Assembly (NCBI GenBank): GCA_021794205.1
Contig: JAJYRH010000017.1
Location: 1 to 53,112 of the forward strand
Source: a bacterium
Lineage (GTDB): Bacteria > Vulcanimicrobiota > Vulcanimicrobiia > Vulcanimicrobiales > Vulcanimicrobiaceae
Direction: 5' to 3'
DNA: 53,112 nt
The position numbers and the translations under genes were made by a program. Of this stretch, positions 17,174 to 25,492 are shown piece by piece. The stretch's first letter is position 1. Each line of letters starts with the position of its first letter. A model generated the notes under the pieces. It was not told the origin of the DNA, searched no databases, and was given only the letters and a program-made list of their open reading frames with translations.

Positions 17174-17652
17174 GGTAAGAGCGAGATGCCTCCGCGTTCG
17201 AATGGAGTTGAGAGCACGATCGTCGTGCGCGTGCGTGCCATGCCGCGCATGGTTTTCAGACGCGTCAGCAGATCGTCGAGATGGTCGGTCGAGCGCGTCA
17301 TCACTTTGCAGAGAAACGACTCTTCGCCCGCAACGCTATGCACTTCCACGATCTCCGGAATCGCGCCGAGCGCGTCGGTGAACGCCGTGTAATCGCAATC
17401 TTGCGTGGTGTAACAGCTGATGAAGGCGATCAGACCGAGCCCGATACGCTTCGCATCGAGCTGCGCGGCGTAGCGGCGCACGAAGCCGCGCGCCTCCAAG
17501 CGCTTCACGCGCTCGTGCGCTGCGGGCGCACTCAAACCCACCAGTGCGCCCAGCTCGGCATAGGTCGAGCGGGCGTTGCCCTGGAGGGCGTCGAGGAGAC
17601 GGGCGTCGGGCTCGTCGAGTTCGCCCTGGGCGATTGAAAGAGATACGGTCAT
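17170..17652 (-). CDS. Lrp/AsnC-family transcriptional regulator
   Basis: A 160-residue feast/famine regulator. Residues about 15-75 form the helix-turn-helix (DARLLDALQGNARSTYAELG, GLSAPAAHERVKRLEARG), and residues about 80-150 the ligand-binding RAM domain (GLIAFISCYT, EIVEVHSVAGEESFL, LDDLLTRLK). It is the first gene of the lrp-kdd-kamA operon and overlaps kdd by 4 bases, so it most likely senses lysine or a derivative and controls this operon. A palindrome lies just upstream of its start. Confidence 0.92.
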   Translation of the reverse strand: MTVSLSIAQGELDEPDARLLDALQGNARSTYAELGALVGLSAPAAHERVKRLEARGFVRRYAAQLDAKRIGLGLIAFISCYTTQDCDYTAFTDALGAIPEIVEVHSVAGEESFLCKVMTRSTDHLDDLLTRLKTMRGMARTRTTIVLSTPFERGGISLLP

Positions 17653-17663
17653 ATGCTTGGTGT

Positions 17664-17680
17664 GCCGAACATTATTCGGC
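17664..17680. promoter_or_regulatory. Palindromic candidate Lrp operator
   Basis: GCCGAA-N5-TTCGGC with an AT-rich centre, starting 12 bases upstream of the Lrp-type gene. Lrp/AsnC proteins bind short palindromes with AT-rich centres, so this is a plausible autoregulatory site. A TACACT -10-like box (minus strand, 17692-17687) lies next to it, which would place the palindrome around the transcription start. Confidence 0.5.
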
Positions 17681-17707
17681 TCAAGCAGTGTAGCACCGTC
17701 GATTCAT

Positions 17708-18703
17708 TCAGCGCAAGGGGGCGGCAACGTCCTCCAGAGCGCGCTGGGCGAGGACCCGGAGCATCCGCTTGCGATAGAGGAGGCTCGCGTTGGCGTTCTC
17801 GAGCGGCTTTCCGGCCCGGAAGACCTCCTCGGCGGCATCGGCGAGCGTCGCCGCGGCGAAGTGGCTTCCGAGCAGCAGCGCCCCTGCGCCCTCGACCTCG
17901 ATGGGAGCGGAGCCGACGGCACCGAGCAGGACGCGTGCCTGCGTGCAGGCGCCCGCCTCGTTGGTCGCCACCGCGACCGCGACGCCGAGGAGCGGAAAGT
18001 CGAACGCGTTGCGGAGCCGGAGTTTGCGGTAACTGCTGCGCGCGCCGCGCGGCGGGGGAGGAAGGGCGATCTCCGCGAGGATTTCATCGCTTTGGCGAAC
18101 GGTCGCATGCGCGCCGTCGTTGCTGAAGAAATCGCGCGCGGCGACAACGCGGGCGCCGTGCGGACCGACGAGCGAAATGCGCGCATCGTACGCCTGCATG
18201 ACCGGAGCGGTATCCGATGCGTTGATCGCTTTACAGGTAGGGCTATGCAGGGCGACGCGGCAGAGATCTCCGTCGCGTTTCAAACAATATCCGAGTGCCT
18301 TGCGCCAGTCGGCGCTCTGGTTGTAGTAGGTGCAACGCGTCTCGAGGCAGAGGTTGCCACCGATGGTGCCCATGCTGCGAATCTCCGGCGTTCCGACCAT
18401 CGCCGCGGCGGTTGCGAGGGCAGGGTAATGCAGCAAGACTGCGGGATCGCGCGCGATGCTATCGAGCGAGCAGAGCGCGCCGAGGCGCAGGCCATGCGCG
18501 GGATCGAAATGCATGCGGCGTAACTCGGCGATGGAACGCAGCCCGACCACGACGCGCGGCGTGAAGAGGCCGAGTTTCATATTGGCGTAGAGATCGGTTC
18601 CGCCGGCGACGGGGAGCGCGTCGCTCCCATACTCCGAGAGCAGCGCGGCGGCATCTTCCACCGAACGCACGGGCCGGAATTCAAAGGCGGGTAAGCGCAG
18701 CAT
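17708..18703 (-). CDS. Molybdenum hydroxylase FAD subunit with [4Fe-4S] loop (4-hydroxybenzoyl-CoA reductase beta-like)
   Basis: A 331-residue FAD-binding medium subunit of the xanthine oxidase family: PVAGGTDLYANMK binds FAD, then TIGGNLCLETRC and the C-terminal CO-dehydrogenase-type domain. It has an extra Cys-rich loop with Cys124, Cys140, Cys148 and Cys157 (spacing 16, 8, 9). This equals the spacing I recall for the [4Fe-4S] ligands of Thauera HcrB (122, 138, 146, 155). CTYYNQSADWRKAL and SPTCKAINASDTAP also match that subfamily. Ordinary xanthine or CO dehydrogenase medium subunits lack this loop. It is the third gene of the operon, 12 bases behind the large subunit. Confidence 0.85.
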   Translation of the reverse strand: MLRLPAFEFRPVRSVEDAAALLSEYGSDALPVAGGTDLYANMKLGLFTPRVVVGLRSIAELRRMHFDPAHGLRLGALCSLDSIARDPAVLLHYPALATAAAMVGTPEIRSMGTIGGNLCLETRCTYYNQSADWRKALGYCLKRDGDLCRVALHSPTCKAINASDTAPVMQAYDARISLVGPHGARVVAARDFFSNDGAHATVRQSDEILAEIALPPPPRGARSSYRKLRLRNAFDFPLLGVAVAVATNEAGACTQARVLLGAVGSAPIEVEGAGALLLGSHFAAATLADAAEEVFRAGKPLENANASLLYRKRMLRVLAQRALEDVAAPLR

Positions 18704-18715
18704 AACGAGCTCTCC

Positions 18716-21070
18716 TTACGCCGTTCTCGCCGCGACGGGAGCGCGGAGACGGAGCGGCCCGGTCGTGCCGTCGAGTGCCTGCAGCACGCGCTCGGGTACG
18801 ATCGGCGTTGCGAAAATGCGCGCGCCGATCGCATCGGCGACGGCGTTGGCGATCGCCGGAATAACCGGATTGAGCGGGCCTTCGCCGGCCTCTTTCGCAC
18901 CGTACGGGCCTTCGAGTTCTTCGGTCTCGATGACGATCGCTTCGATGCTTGGCGTATCGAGCATTGTCGGCGTCTTGTAATCGAGAAGATTGGGAATGCG
19001 GTGGAGATCGTCGCGGAACGCCGATTCTTCCATGAGCGCTTCGCCCATCCCCATATAGGCGCTCCCTTCGATCTGCCCTTCGACGATCGAAGGATTGAGC
19101 GCGCGCCCGCAGTCGTGCGCTAAGACGATGCGGTCGACGCGAACTTCACCGGTCTCGAAATCGACCTCCACTTCGGCGACGCACGCGCTATACGAATACG
19201 CCGGCGACGGGCCGACCCCCGAGCCTTTGAAATCGCCATGAAGATCGGCGGGGGGCGTGTACGACCCGACGCCGACGAGCGTTCCACAACGCGCCTCGGC
19301 GGCGCGCGCGGCGTCGACGAATGCGAGCGCGCGATCGGGTTCGTCGCGGTCGAAGATACGACCGCTCGCAAAGGCGCAGCGCTCGGGCGCGATCCCCAAC
19401 TCCGCCGCTGCCGCTGCGGCGATGCGCTCGCGAACCTCGAGTGCGGCGCTGCGCGCCGCATTTCCGGCCATAAAGGTGACGCGGCTGGAATAGGAGCCGA
19501 GATCGACCGGCGTGAGATCGGTATCGCCGGCGCAAACGCTCACGTCGAGAATATCAACGCCGAGCGTTTCGGCAACGATCGCCGCGAGCATATTTTGCGA
19601 ACCTTGCCCGCAGTCGCTCGTTCCGCAGAAGACCGTAACGCCGCCGCCGCGATCGACCTTCACCACCGCACCGGAATGCGGCATCGGGTTCCAATAGATC
19701 GGGAGCCCCGCGCCGCAGAGATAGGCGCTTGCGGCGAGGCCGATCCCGCGCCCCGGCGCGAGTTTTCCGTGTTTCGCACCGTAATCGGTCCGTTCGGCGA
19801 CGGCGCTTAAAGCCTCGCGAATGCCGCAACTCGTTACGCGCAAATGATTGATCGTGCGCGAATAGGGGACGACCGCAATCGCTGCGCGATAGGCGCCCGC
19901 ATCGAGACCGAGCGCGTTGGCGATATCGTCGAGTTGCGATTCGAAGGCGTATCGGGGCTGCGTCGTTCCGTGCCCGCGTTTCGGCCCGCAGGGCGGCTTA
20001 TTGGTGTACACCCGACAGCCATCGAATGCGTACGCTCCCATTTTGTACGTCACCGGGAGGAGCGCGCCGGTGTAGTAGGTGGTCGCCACGCCGTAGGAGC
20101 CGAAGGCTCCGCCGTCGAGCCAGGTCTGCAAGCGGCAGGCGGTAATCGTGCCGTCGTTCTTTACCCCGGTTTGAAGATGAATGCGGACCGGATGGCGCCC
20201 GCGATGGGTGTAGAAGATCTCCTCGCGCGTGAGCGTAAACTTCACCGGCCGCCCGGTCGCACGTGCAAAGTAGGCGGCGGCGAGTTCGTGGGCGACCGGC
20301 TCGGTCTTCCCACCGAAACCGCCGCCGATCGGCGGCGCGATAATGCGAATGCGGCTCGCCGGCATCTCGAGCACTGCAGCGGCGACGCGGTGCAAATAAT
20401 GTGGGGTCTGCGTCGAGGACCAGAGCGTCAATTTTCCATCCGCGCCGCAGATCGCGACCGCCGAGTGCTCCTCGAGTGCCGCGTGCGTGTTCCCTTCGAA
20501 GAAATACTCATCGTCGAACACGCGATCGGCATCGGCGAACCCCGCTTCAATATCGCCGAAGGTGAGGTGGACGTCTTTGTGAACGTTATTGCTCTTGCGC
20601 GACTCGGGATGAATTTTTTCCCCGTTCTCGGTGAGATCGCGAAGTGCATCGTCGATCGACATTACCGAAGGAAGTGCTTCGTACCGAACCTCGATCAGCG
20701 CGGCGGCCCGTTGTGCGGTGCGTTCGTCTTCGGCGACGATTCCGGCGACCGGTTCGCCGACGTAGCGAACCTTCTCGATGGCAAAGACCGTTTCGTCCTG
20801 CGTCGATGGCAGAATGCCGTAGCGCACGGGGAGATCGCGCCCGGTCGCGATCGCCACGACGCCGGGAAGGCGGAGCGCTTTTTCGTAGTCGATGGAGAGA
20901 ATGCGCGCGTGCGCGTGCGGGCTGCGAAGCAGCCGTCCAAAGAGCATGCGCGGAAACGCCATATCGTCGGCGAAGAGCGCGGCTCCGGTTACTTTTGCAT
21001 ATCCGTCGATGCGGGGCAGCGCCGCGCCAACGACGCGCCCTTCGGTGGAACGCGCGCCGTTGTTACCCAT
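18716..21070 (-). CDS. Molybdenum hydroxylase large subunit (4-hydroxybenzoyl-CoA reductase alpha-like)
   Basis: A 784-residue molybdopterin-cytosine-dinucleotide-binding catalytic subunit of the xanthine oxidase family. Motifs are RIDGYAKVTGAALFADD at the start of domain 1, GGGFGGKTE, PPCGPKRGHGTTQPR, GTSDCGQGSQ, AHDCGRALNP and the catalytic Glu in AKEAGEGPLNP near residue 727. The GPKRGHG loop, in place of the usual AFRG, fits hydroxybenzoyl-CoA reductase-type enzymes. An upstream extension to 21247 is excluded because it would run through the small-subunit gene. The start at 21070 overlaps the small-subunit stop by 8 bases (ATGGGTAA). Confidence 0.88.
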   Translation of the reverse strand: MGNNGARSTEGRVVGAALPRIDGYAKVTGAALFADDMAFPRMLFGRLLRSPHAHARILSIDYEKALRLPGVVAIATGRDLPVRYGILPSTQDETVFAIEKVRYVGEPVAGIVAEDERTAQRAAALIEVRYEALPSVMSIDDALRDLTENGEKIHPESRKSNNVHKDVHLTFGDIEAGFADADRVFDDEYFFEGNTHAALEEHSAVAICGADGKLTLWSSTQTPHYLHRVAAAVLEMPASRIRIIAPPIGGGFGGKTEPVAHELAAAYFARATGRPVKFTLTREEIFYTHRGRHPVRIHLQTGVKNDGTITACRLQTWLDGGAFGSYGVATTYYTGALLPVTYKMGAYAFDGCRVYTNKPPCGPKRGHGTTQPRYAFESQLDDIANALGLDAGAYRAAIAVVPYSRTINHLRVTSCGIREALSAVAERTDYGAKHGKLAPGRGIGLAASAYLCGAGLPIYWNPMPHSGAVVKVDRGGGVTVFCGTSDCGQGSQNMLAAIVAETLGVDILDVSVCAGDTDLTPVDLGSYSSRVTFMAGNAARSAALEVRERIAAAAAAELGIAPERCAFASGRIFDRDEPDRALAFVDAARAAEARCGTLVGVGSYTPPADLHGDFKGSGVGPSPAYSYSACVAEVEVDFETGEVRVDRIVLAHDCGRALNPSIVEGQIEGSAYMGMGEALMEESAFRDDLHRIPNLLDYKTPTMLDTPSIEAIVIETEELEGPYGAKEAGEGPLNPVIPAIANAVADAIGARIFATPIVPERVLQALDGTTGPLRLRAPVAARTA

Positions 21071-21560
21071 GTGTCGTCGCGCGCATGCGTTGCCCGGCGA
21101 GCGCGACCGCTTCGACGATCTTCGTGTACCCGGTGCATCGACAGAGATGCCCGGCGAGGGCTTCGCGGATCTCTGTCTCGCTCGGCGACGTCGTGCGTTC
21201 CAATAAATGAACCGCCGCAACAATGAACCCGGGAGTGCAATACCCACATTGCGCCGCTCCGAGATCGAGAAACGCGCGCTGCACGGGGTGCAACGCGTCG
21301 GCGACGGCGATGCCTTCGACGCTCGTGATGGGGCGGTCGATCGTGTCGGCGGCGAGCGTCAAACACGAGAGCACCGGGGCTCCGTCGACGAGCACGGTAC
21401 AGGCGCCGCACTGGCCGAGTTCGCAGCCGTGCTTGGTTCCCGTCAGCCGCAATTCTTCGCGAAGAACTTCTAAGAGCGTCGCGTGCGGAAGGAATGCCAA
21501 GGTAACGTCGCGCCCGTTGACGTTAAGGGTCGCTAGCATTTTCGACGGAGCGGCCGACAC
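21063..21560 (-). CDS. Molybdenum hydroxylase 2x[2Fe-2S] small subunit
   Basis: A 165-residue iron-sulfur subunit. The plant-type cluster is bound by Cys46, Cys51, Cys54 and Cys66 (HGCELGQCGACT). The second cluster uses Cys105, Cys108, Cys140 and Cys142 (QCGYCTPG, LCRCTGY). The start GTG 21560 has a Shine-Dalgarno AGAGG about 12 bases upstream; an internal ATG at 21539 would remove only seven residues. It is the first gene of the small-large-medium operon that transfers electrons between the Mo site and FAD. Confidence 0.92.
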   Translation of the reverse strand: MSAAPSKMLATLNVNGRDVTLAFLPHATLLEVLREELRLTGTKHGCELGQCGACTVLVDGAPVLSCLTLAADTIDRPITSVEGIAVADALHPVQRAFLDLGAAQCGYCTPGFIVAAVHLLERTTSPSETEIREALAGHLCRCTGYTKIVEAVALAGQRMRATTHG

Positions 21561-21683
21561 GGTCGTTACTCACCTCTTGCGAAGAAGGGTTGCTATCGAT
21601 ACCGGGCAACTCCTTTCATGAAGTAATCGAAATTATGTTAGCAGCGCCTCACAATAAACTGTTGAAAAGCGTAAACCAAAAAT
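21561..21683. promoter_or_regulatory. Divergent promoter region between molybdenum hydroxylase operon and xdhC
   Basis: This 123-base gap separates two divergent transcription units that probably work together. It contains AT-rich stretches (for example around 21628-21670), including a CATAAT-like box on the minus strand. I see no molybdenum-cofactor riboswitch structure that I can support. Confidence 0.4.
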
Positions 21684-22745
21684 ATGCTTGATATTCTTTC
21701 GCGCATCGTCAGCTTGCAGAACGAACGCCGCGAGATCGTGCTCGCTACGCTCGTCGAGGTGCGGGGCTCGTCGGCGCGCGATCCCGGTGCGGCGTTCGCC
21801 GTCAGCGATCGAAGCGAACTCGTCGGTTCGATCGGTGGCGGATGCGTGGAGGCGGCGCTCGTCGATGAGGCGCGCGAGCTCTTCGGCCACGGAAAAGCGC
21901 GCGTGCGGTCCTATGGCGTGTCGGATCGCGAAGGCGCGGAGCTCGGGCTTCGCTGCGGCGGCGAACTTACGATCGCTCTCGATGCACTCGACCCGTGCTA
22001 CTGTGCGGAGCTCGAGCGCAGTCGCGACGAGATCCTCGCCCACGCTCTGCGGCTCGACGGTGACGCCATCGGTGCGCGCGCGGCGTTCTCGGCGGAGCGC
22101 GTTCTGGGAACGCTCGGGGATCCGGCGCTCGACCGCGCGGTTGCAACGCTCGCGCGCGAAGAAAACGGCGGCGAAGCGCGCTGCCTCGCATTCGAAGGAG
22201 CGAAAATATTTCTCGCTCCCAAGCGCGTCGCTCCCCACCTGTATCTGTTCGGCGCGCTCGATTTCGCCGCCGCGACGATCGACGTGGCGCACCTACTCGG
22301 CTACGTGGTGACGCTCTGCGACGCGCGCGCAGCCTTCGTGACGAAAGATCGCTTTCCGAATGCCGACCGAATCGTCGTAGGGTGGCCGCATGAATTTCTC
22401 GCATCGGCGCCGATCGACGAACGGACGGCGATCGTGTCGTTCGCGCACGACGAAAAATTCGACGTACCCTTACTGCTGGCAGCGGTTCGTTCGCGCGCGG
22501 GATTTGTCGGGGCGGTCGGCAGCCGCACGACACACGCGCATCGCAGCATCGCGCTGCGCGAGGCCGGCATGACCGAAGAGGAACTCGCACGCGTGCACGC
22601 GCCGGTGGGGCTCGATATCGGCGCGCGCACGCCCGAAGAGACGGCGCTCGCGGTGCTCGCGGAGATCGTCGCCGTCGAACGGGGGCGTTCGGGCGGTATG
22701 CTCTCGCGCGGGATCGGTCCGATTCGCGGGCGCGGAGCGACGTGA
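21684..22745 (+). CDS. xdhC: XdhC-family molybdenum cofactor insertion/maturation protein
   Basis: A 353-residue XdhC/CoxI-type protein, which binds the molybdenum cofactor and delivers it, usually sulfurated, to xanthine-dehydrogenase-family enzymes. N-terminal XdhC domain: VLATLVEVRGSSARDPGA, GSIGGGCVEAALV, GLRCGGEL. The C-terminal Rossmann domain has FVGAVGSRTTHAHR, RVHAPVGLDIGARTPEE and LAEIVAVERGR. It is divergent from the three-subunit hydroxylase operon, its likely client. Its stop overlaps the GTG of the next gene (GTGA). Confidence 0.93.
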   Translation: MLDILSRIVSLQNERREIVLATLVEVRGSSARDPGAAFAVSDRSELVGSIGGGCVEAALVDEARELFGHGKARVRSYGVSDREGAELGLRCGGELTIALDALDPCYCAELERSRDEILAHALRLDGDAIGARAAFSAERVLGTLGDPALDRAVATLAREENGGEARCLAFEGAKIFLAPKRVAPHLYLFGALDFAAATIDVAHLLGYVVTLCDARAAFVTKDRFPNADRIVVGWPHEFLASAPIDERTAIVSFAHDEKFDVPLLLAAVRSRAGFVGAVGSRTTHAHRSIALREAGMTEEELARVHAPVGLDIGARTPEETALAVLAEIVAVERGRSGGMLSRGIGPIRGRGAT

Positions 22746-23317
22746 ACGTTACCGCAGTGGTGCTCGCCGCCGGCGAAGCGAACCGTATGGGCGAACCGAA
22801 ATTGTTGCTCGAGATCGGTGGGACGCCGATGTTGGCGCGCGTGCTCGACGCGTGCGCGCACCTTCCGCGGCTCGTCGTCGCTTCGCCGAGCTTGCGTCGG
22901 TTCGTCGATGCGAGTGGTGTTCGCTGTATCGTGAACGATCGACCGGAGGCAGGAATGGCGCATTCGATCGTGCTCGCCGATGCGCTGACGGAGCCCGAGC
23001 GCGCGATCCTGGTGCTTCTCGGTGATAAACCGCTCGTCTCGCGCGCGCTCGTCGACGCGGTGCTCGAGGGAGCGCGGGGCGTGGATATCTGTTTTCCGGA
23101 GCGCGACGGCGTCGGCGGGCACCCCGTCTTTTTCTCGGCGCGGGCGCGCGAGCGGTTCGCGGAGTTACCGATGGGCGATTCGCTGCGTGCTCTGCGCGAT
23201 CACCCCGCGTTGCGGCGCCGCACGCTGCCGATCGACGATAACGGAGCGTACGCCGACGTTGACGATCCCGAGGCGCTCGAACGCGTGCGGCTTCAGGCCG
23301 AGCGGGCGAATCCGTAG
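22742..23317 (+). CDS. MobA/MocA-like molybdenum cofactor nucleotidyltransferase
   Basis: A 191-residue NTP-transferase. VVLAAGEANRMGEPKLLLEIGG is the nucleotide-binding signature and VLLGDKPLVS the metal-binding region. Its place directly behind xdhC and opposite a molybdenum hydroxylase indicates that it is the MocA-type enzyme that makes molybdopterin cytosine dinucleotide. It starts at GTG 22742 and overlaps xdhC by 4 bases. Confidence 0.9.
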   Translation: MNVTAVVLAAGEANRMGEPKLLLEIGGTPMLARVLDACAHLPRLVVASPSLRRFVDASGVRCIVNDRPEAGMAHSIVLADALTEPERAILVLLGDKPLVSRALVDAVLEGARGVDICFPERDGVGGHPVFFSARARERFAELPMGDSLRALRDHPALRRRTLPIDDNGAYADVDDPEALERVRLQAERANP

Positions 23318-23390
23318 CGGCGATCGCGCTGAAGGGAGCGATGCCCTCGCAGCTAAAGGCGCCGAGAACGACGGAGCCGCGAGGATTGGT

Positions 23391-23876
23391 ATGGCCGACA
23401 CGAAGCATCACTACCACGTACGAATGATTTGGACGGGAAGCAGGGGCGTTGGAACCACGTCCTATCGCAGCTACGGACGCGATTACGACGTGATGGCCGA
23501 CGGCAAGGCGACGATGAAGGGATCGGCCGACCCGCAGTACCGCGGCGATGCGGCCCTGTGGAATCCCGAAGAACTCTTGCTCGCTTCGCTGAGTGCCTGC
23601 CATCAACTCTGGTATCTCCATCTCTGCGCGAGCGCCGGTGTCGTCGTTCGCGCCTACGAAGATCGAGCCGAAGGCACCATGCTCGTTCATTCCGATGGAA
23701 GCGGAGAGTTCATCTCGGTACTGCTCCGGCCATCCGTCACGATCGCCGTCGGCGCCGATCGCGAGCGCGCACTCGGACTTCACGCTGACGCGGCGAACAT
23801 GTGCTTCATCGCGCGCTCGGTAAAGTTTCCCGTCACGCACGAGCCGACGATCGAAGTCGAGCGCGCGGCATCGTGA
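23391..23876 (+). CDS. OsmC-family peroxidase-like protein
   Basis: A 161-residue OsmC/Ohr-fold protein. The two redox Cys regions are SACHQLWYLHLCASAG (residues about 70-85) and ADAANMCFIARSVKFPV (about 130-146). RDYDVMADGKATMKGSADP and WNPEELLLASLSAC are also typical. These proteins reduce organic hydroperoxides with thiols. The start ATG 23391 is chosen because an upstream in-frame stretch runs over the preceding gene. The stop shares a base with the ATG of the binding protein (TGATG). Confidence 0.9.
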   Translation: MADTKHHYHVRMIWTGSRGVGTTSYRSYGRDYDVMADGKATMKGSADPQYRGDAALWNPEELLLASLSACHQLWYLHLCASAGVVVRAYEDRAEGTMLVHSDGSGEFISVLLRPSVTIAVGADRERALGLHADAANMCFIARSVKFPVTHEPTIEVERAAS

Positions 23877-25489
23877 TGCGTCGCACCGCCGCAGCCGCGC
23901 TGCTCCTGCTCGTTGCAGCCTGCTCGCGCGGGGCGCGTACGAACGCCCCGGCGCAGACGGTGCGTTTTGCTATCGCCGCCGACCCGACGACGCTGAACCC
24001 GCTCTTCCTTACTCCCGACGCTGCGTCGGTCGATCAGCAGGTCGCGCGGTTGCTCTTCGAACCGTTCGTCGATCTCGACGCGCGCGGGCGATTGGTGCCG
24101 GTCTTGCTGCGTGAAATTCCGACGCGCAAAAACGGTGGAATCTCGGCGGACGGCCGCACCATCACCTACCATCTTCGCCCCGGCGTGCGCTGGAGCGACG
24201 GCGTTCCGGTGACGAGCGCCGACGTGCTCTTCACGTTGCACGCCATTCTCGATCCGCGCAATCCGGTGCGGACGCGCGAAGGCTACGATACGATCGATCG
24301 TGCCGTCGCTCCGAATGCAAGCACCGTCATCCTGCATCTCCGCAAACCGTGGGCTCCTGCGGTCGCGACGTTTTTCTCCTACGGGATCGAGCCCTACGCG
24401 GTGGTGCCGGCACACGTGCTCGCGAACGTACGCTCGCTGCGCACCGCGAGCTTCAACGGCGATCCGCAGGTGAGCGACGGCCCCTATCGTTTCGTCTCGT
24501 GGCGGCGCGGCGACCGACTTACGTTTGCAGCGAACCCGCGCTATTGGCGCGGATCTCCGCGGATACGGCGCATCGTCGCGCGAATCGTCGCCGATCCCGG
24601 GACGAACCTGACGTTATTGCGCACCGGCGAACTCGATTGGAACCTCATCGCCCCCGCGCAACAGGCCGCCCTTCGCGGCGCTCGCGATATTCGCATAGAA
24701 CGCGTGCCGACGAGCGTCGTTGCGGGACTCGCACTCAACGTCGAGCGCGGGGCATTGCGCGACGTGCGCGTGCGGCGCGCGATCGCCGAGAGCATCGACC
24801 GCGAAGCGATATCGCGCAAGATCACCCGCGGCGTCTACCCCGTCGCCGACACGCTCCAGCCGAGCTATTCGTGGGCGCTCGATCCGCGCGTGCGCGCGCC
24901 GGGATACCATCCCCGGCGCGCCGATGCGTTGCTCCGAGCGGCGGGCTGGCGGCGCGGTGCGGGCGGGATGCGCTATAAGAATGGCAAGAAGCTTCACCTG
25001 CTCTACGTGCAATTTCCCGAATCGACGACCGGCGTTCTCGTCGCGACCTTCATCCAGCAGGCGTTGCGGGCGCGCGGCATCGCCGTCACCTTGAAGAGCG
25101 TCGGCAACGCGCAGCTCTTTTTGCCGAAAGATGGAACCCTGGCGCGCGGGCAATTCGACCTCGCCTACATTCCCTGGACGATGGGCATCGATCCCGACGA
25201 CTCGTCGATTTTGCGCTGCGGCGCTCCGGAAAATTATATGCGCTGGTGCGATCCGCTCGTCGATCGCCTCGAGGCCCGGGCGCTCGACGCGAGCTCGCAG
25301 CGGCTCCGAAAACGCCTCTACGCGCGCATCGAAGCGCGCGTCGCCTCGCGGGTGCCGCTGCTCGTTCTCTTCGATGCTTCGTATCTCTACGCGTACGATG
25401 CAAGGCTTGAAGGCTTCGCGCCGAATCCGGTGCTTCCAACCGCCACTGCTTGGGCCTGGCGCGTGCGCCCGGCCGTATCTCGGAGGTAA
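23876..25489 (+). CDS. Extracellular solute-binding protein family 5 (peptide/nickel type), lipoprotein
   Basis: A 537-residue ABC-transporter-type binding lipoprotein. The signal peptide ends in a lipobox at Cys16 (LLLLVAACS). The SBP_bac_5 fold is shown by RFAIAADPTTLNPLF, the signature region DGRTITYHLRPGVRWSDGVPV, SDGPYRFVSWRRGDRL, ALNVERGALRDVRVRRAIA and SRKITRGVYP. No permease or ATPase gene is adjacent, so it is an orphan receptor here. It is translationally coupled to the OsmC gene (TGATG). Confidence 0.92.
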   Translation: MRRTAAAALLLLVAACSRGARTNAPAQTVRFAIAADPTTLNPLFLTPDAASVDQQVARLLFEPFVDLDARGRLVPVLLREIPTRKNGGISADGRTITYHLRPGVRWSDGVPVTSADVLFTLHAILDPRNPVRTREGYDTIDRAVAPNASTVILHLRKPWAPAVATFFSYGIEPYAVVPAHVLANVRSLRTASFNGDPQVSDGPYRFVSWRRGDRLTFAANPRYWRGSPRIRRIVARIVADPGTNLTLLRTGELDWNLIAPAQQAALRGARDIRIERVPTSVVAGLALNVERGALRDVRVRRAIAESIDREAISRKITRGVYPVADTLQPSYSWALDPRVRAPGYHPRRADALLRAAGWRRGAGGMRYKNGKKLHLLYVQFPESTTGVLVATFIQQALRARGIAVTLKSVGNAQLFLPKDGTLARGQFDLAYIPWTMGIDPDDSSILRCGAPENYMRWCDPLVDRLEARALDASSQRLRKRLYARIEARVASRVPLLVLFDASYLYAYDARLEGFAPNPVLPTATAWAWRVRPAVSRR

Positions 25490-25492
25490 CGC

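Noticed and set aside
21071-21247. Upstream extension of the molybdenum hydroxylase large subunit
   Set aside because: It lies inside the small-subunit gene in another frame and lacks family sequence.
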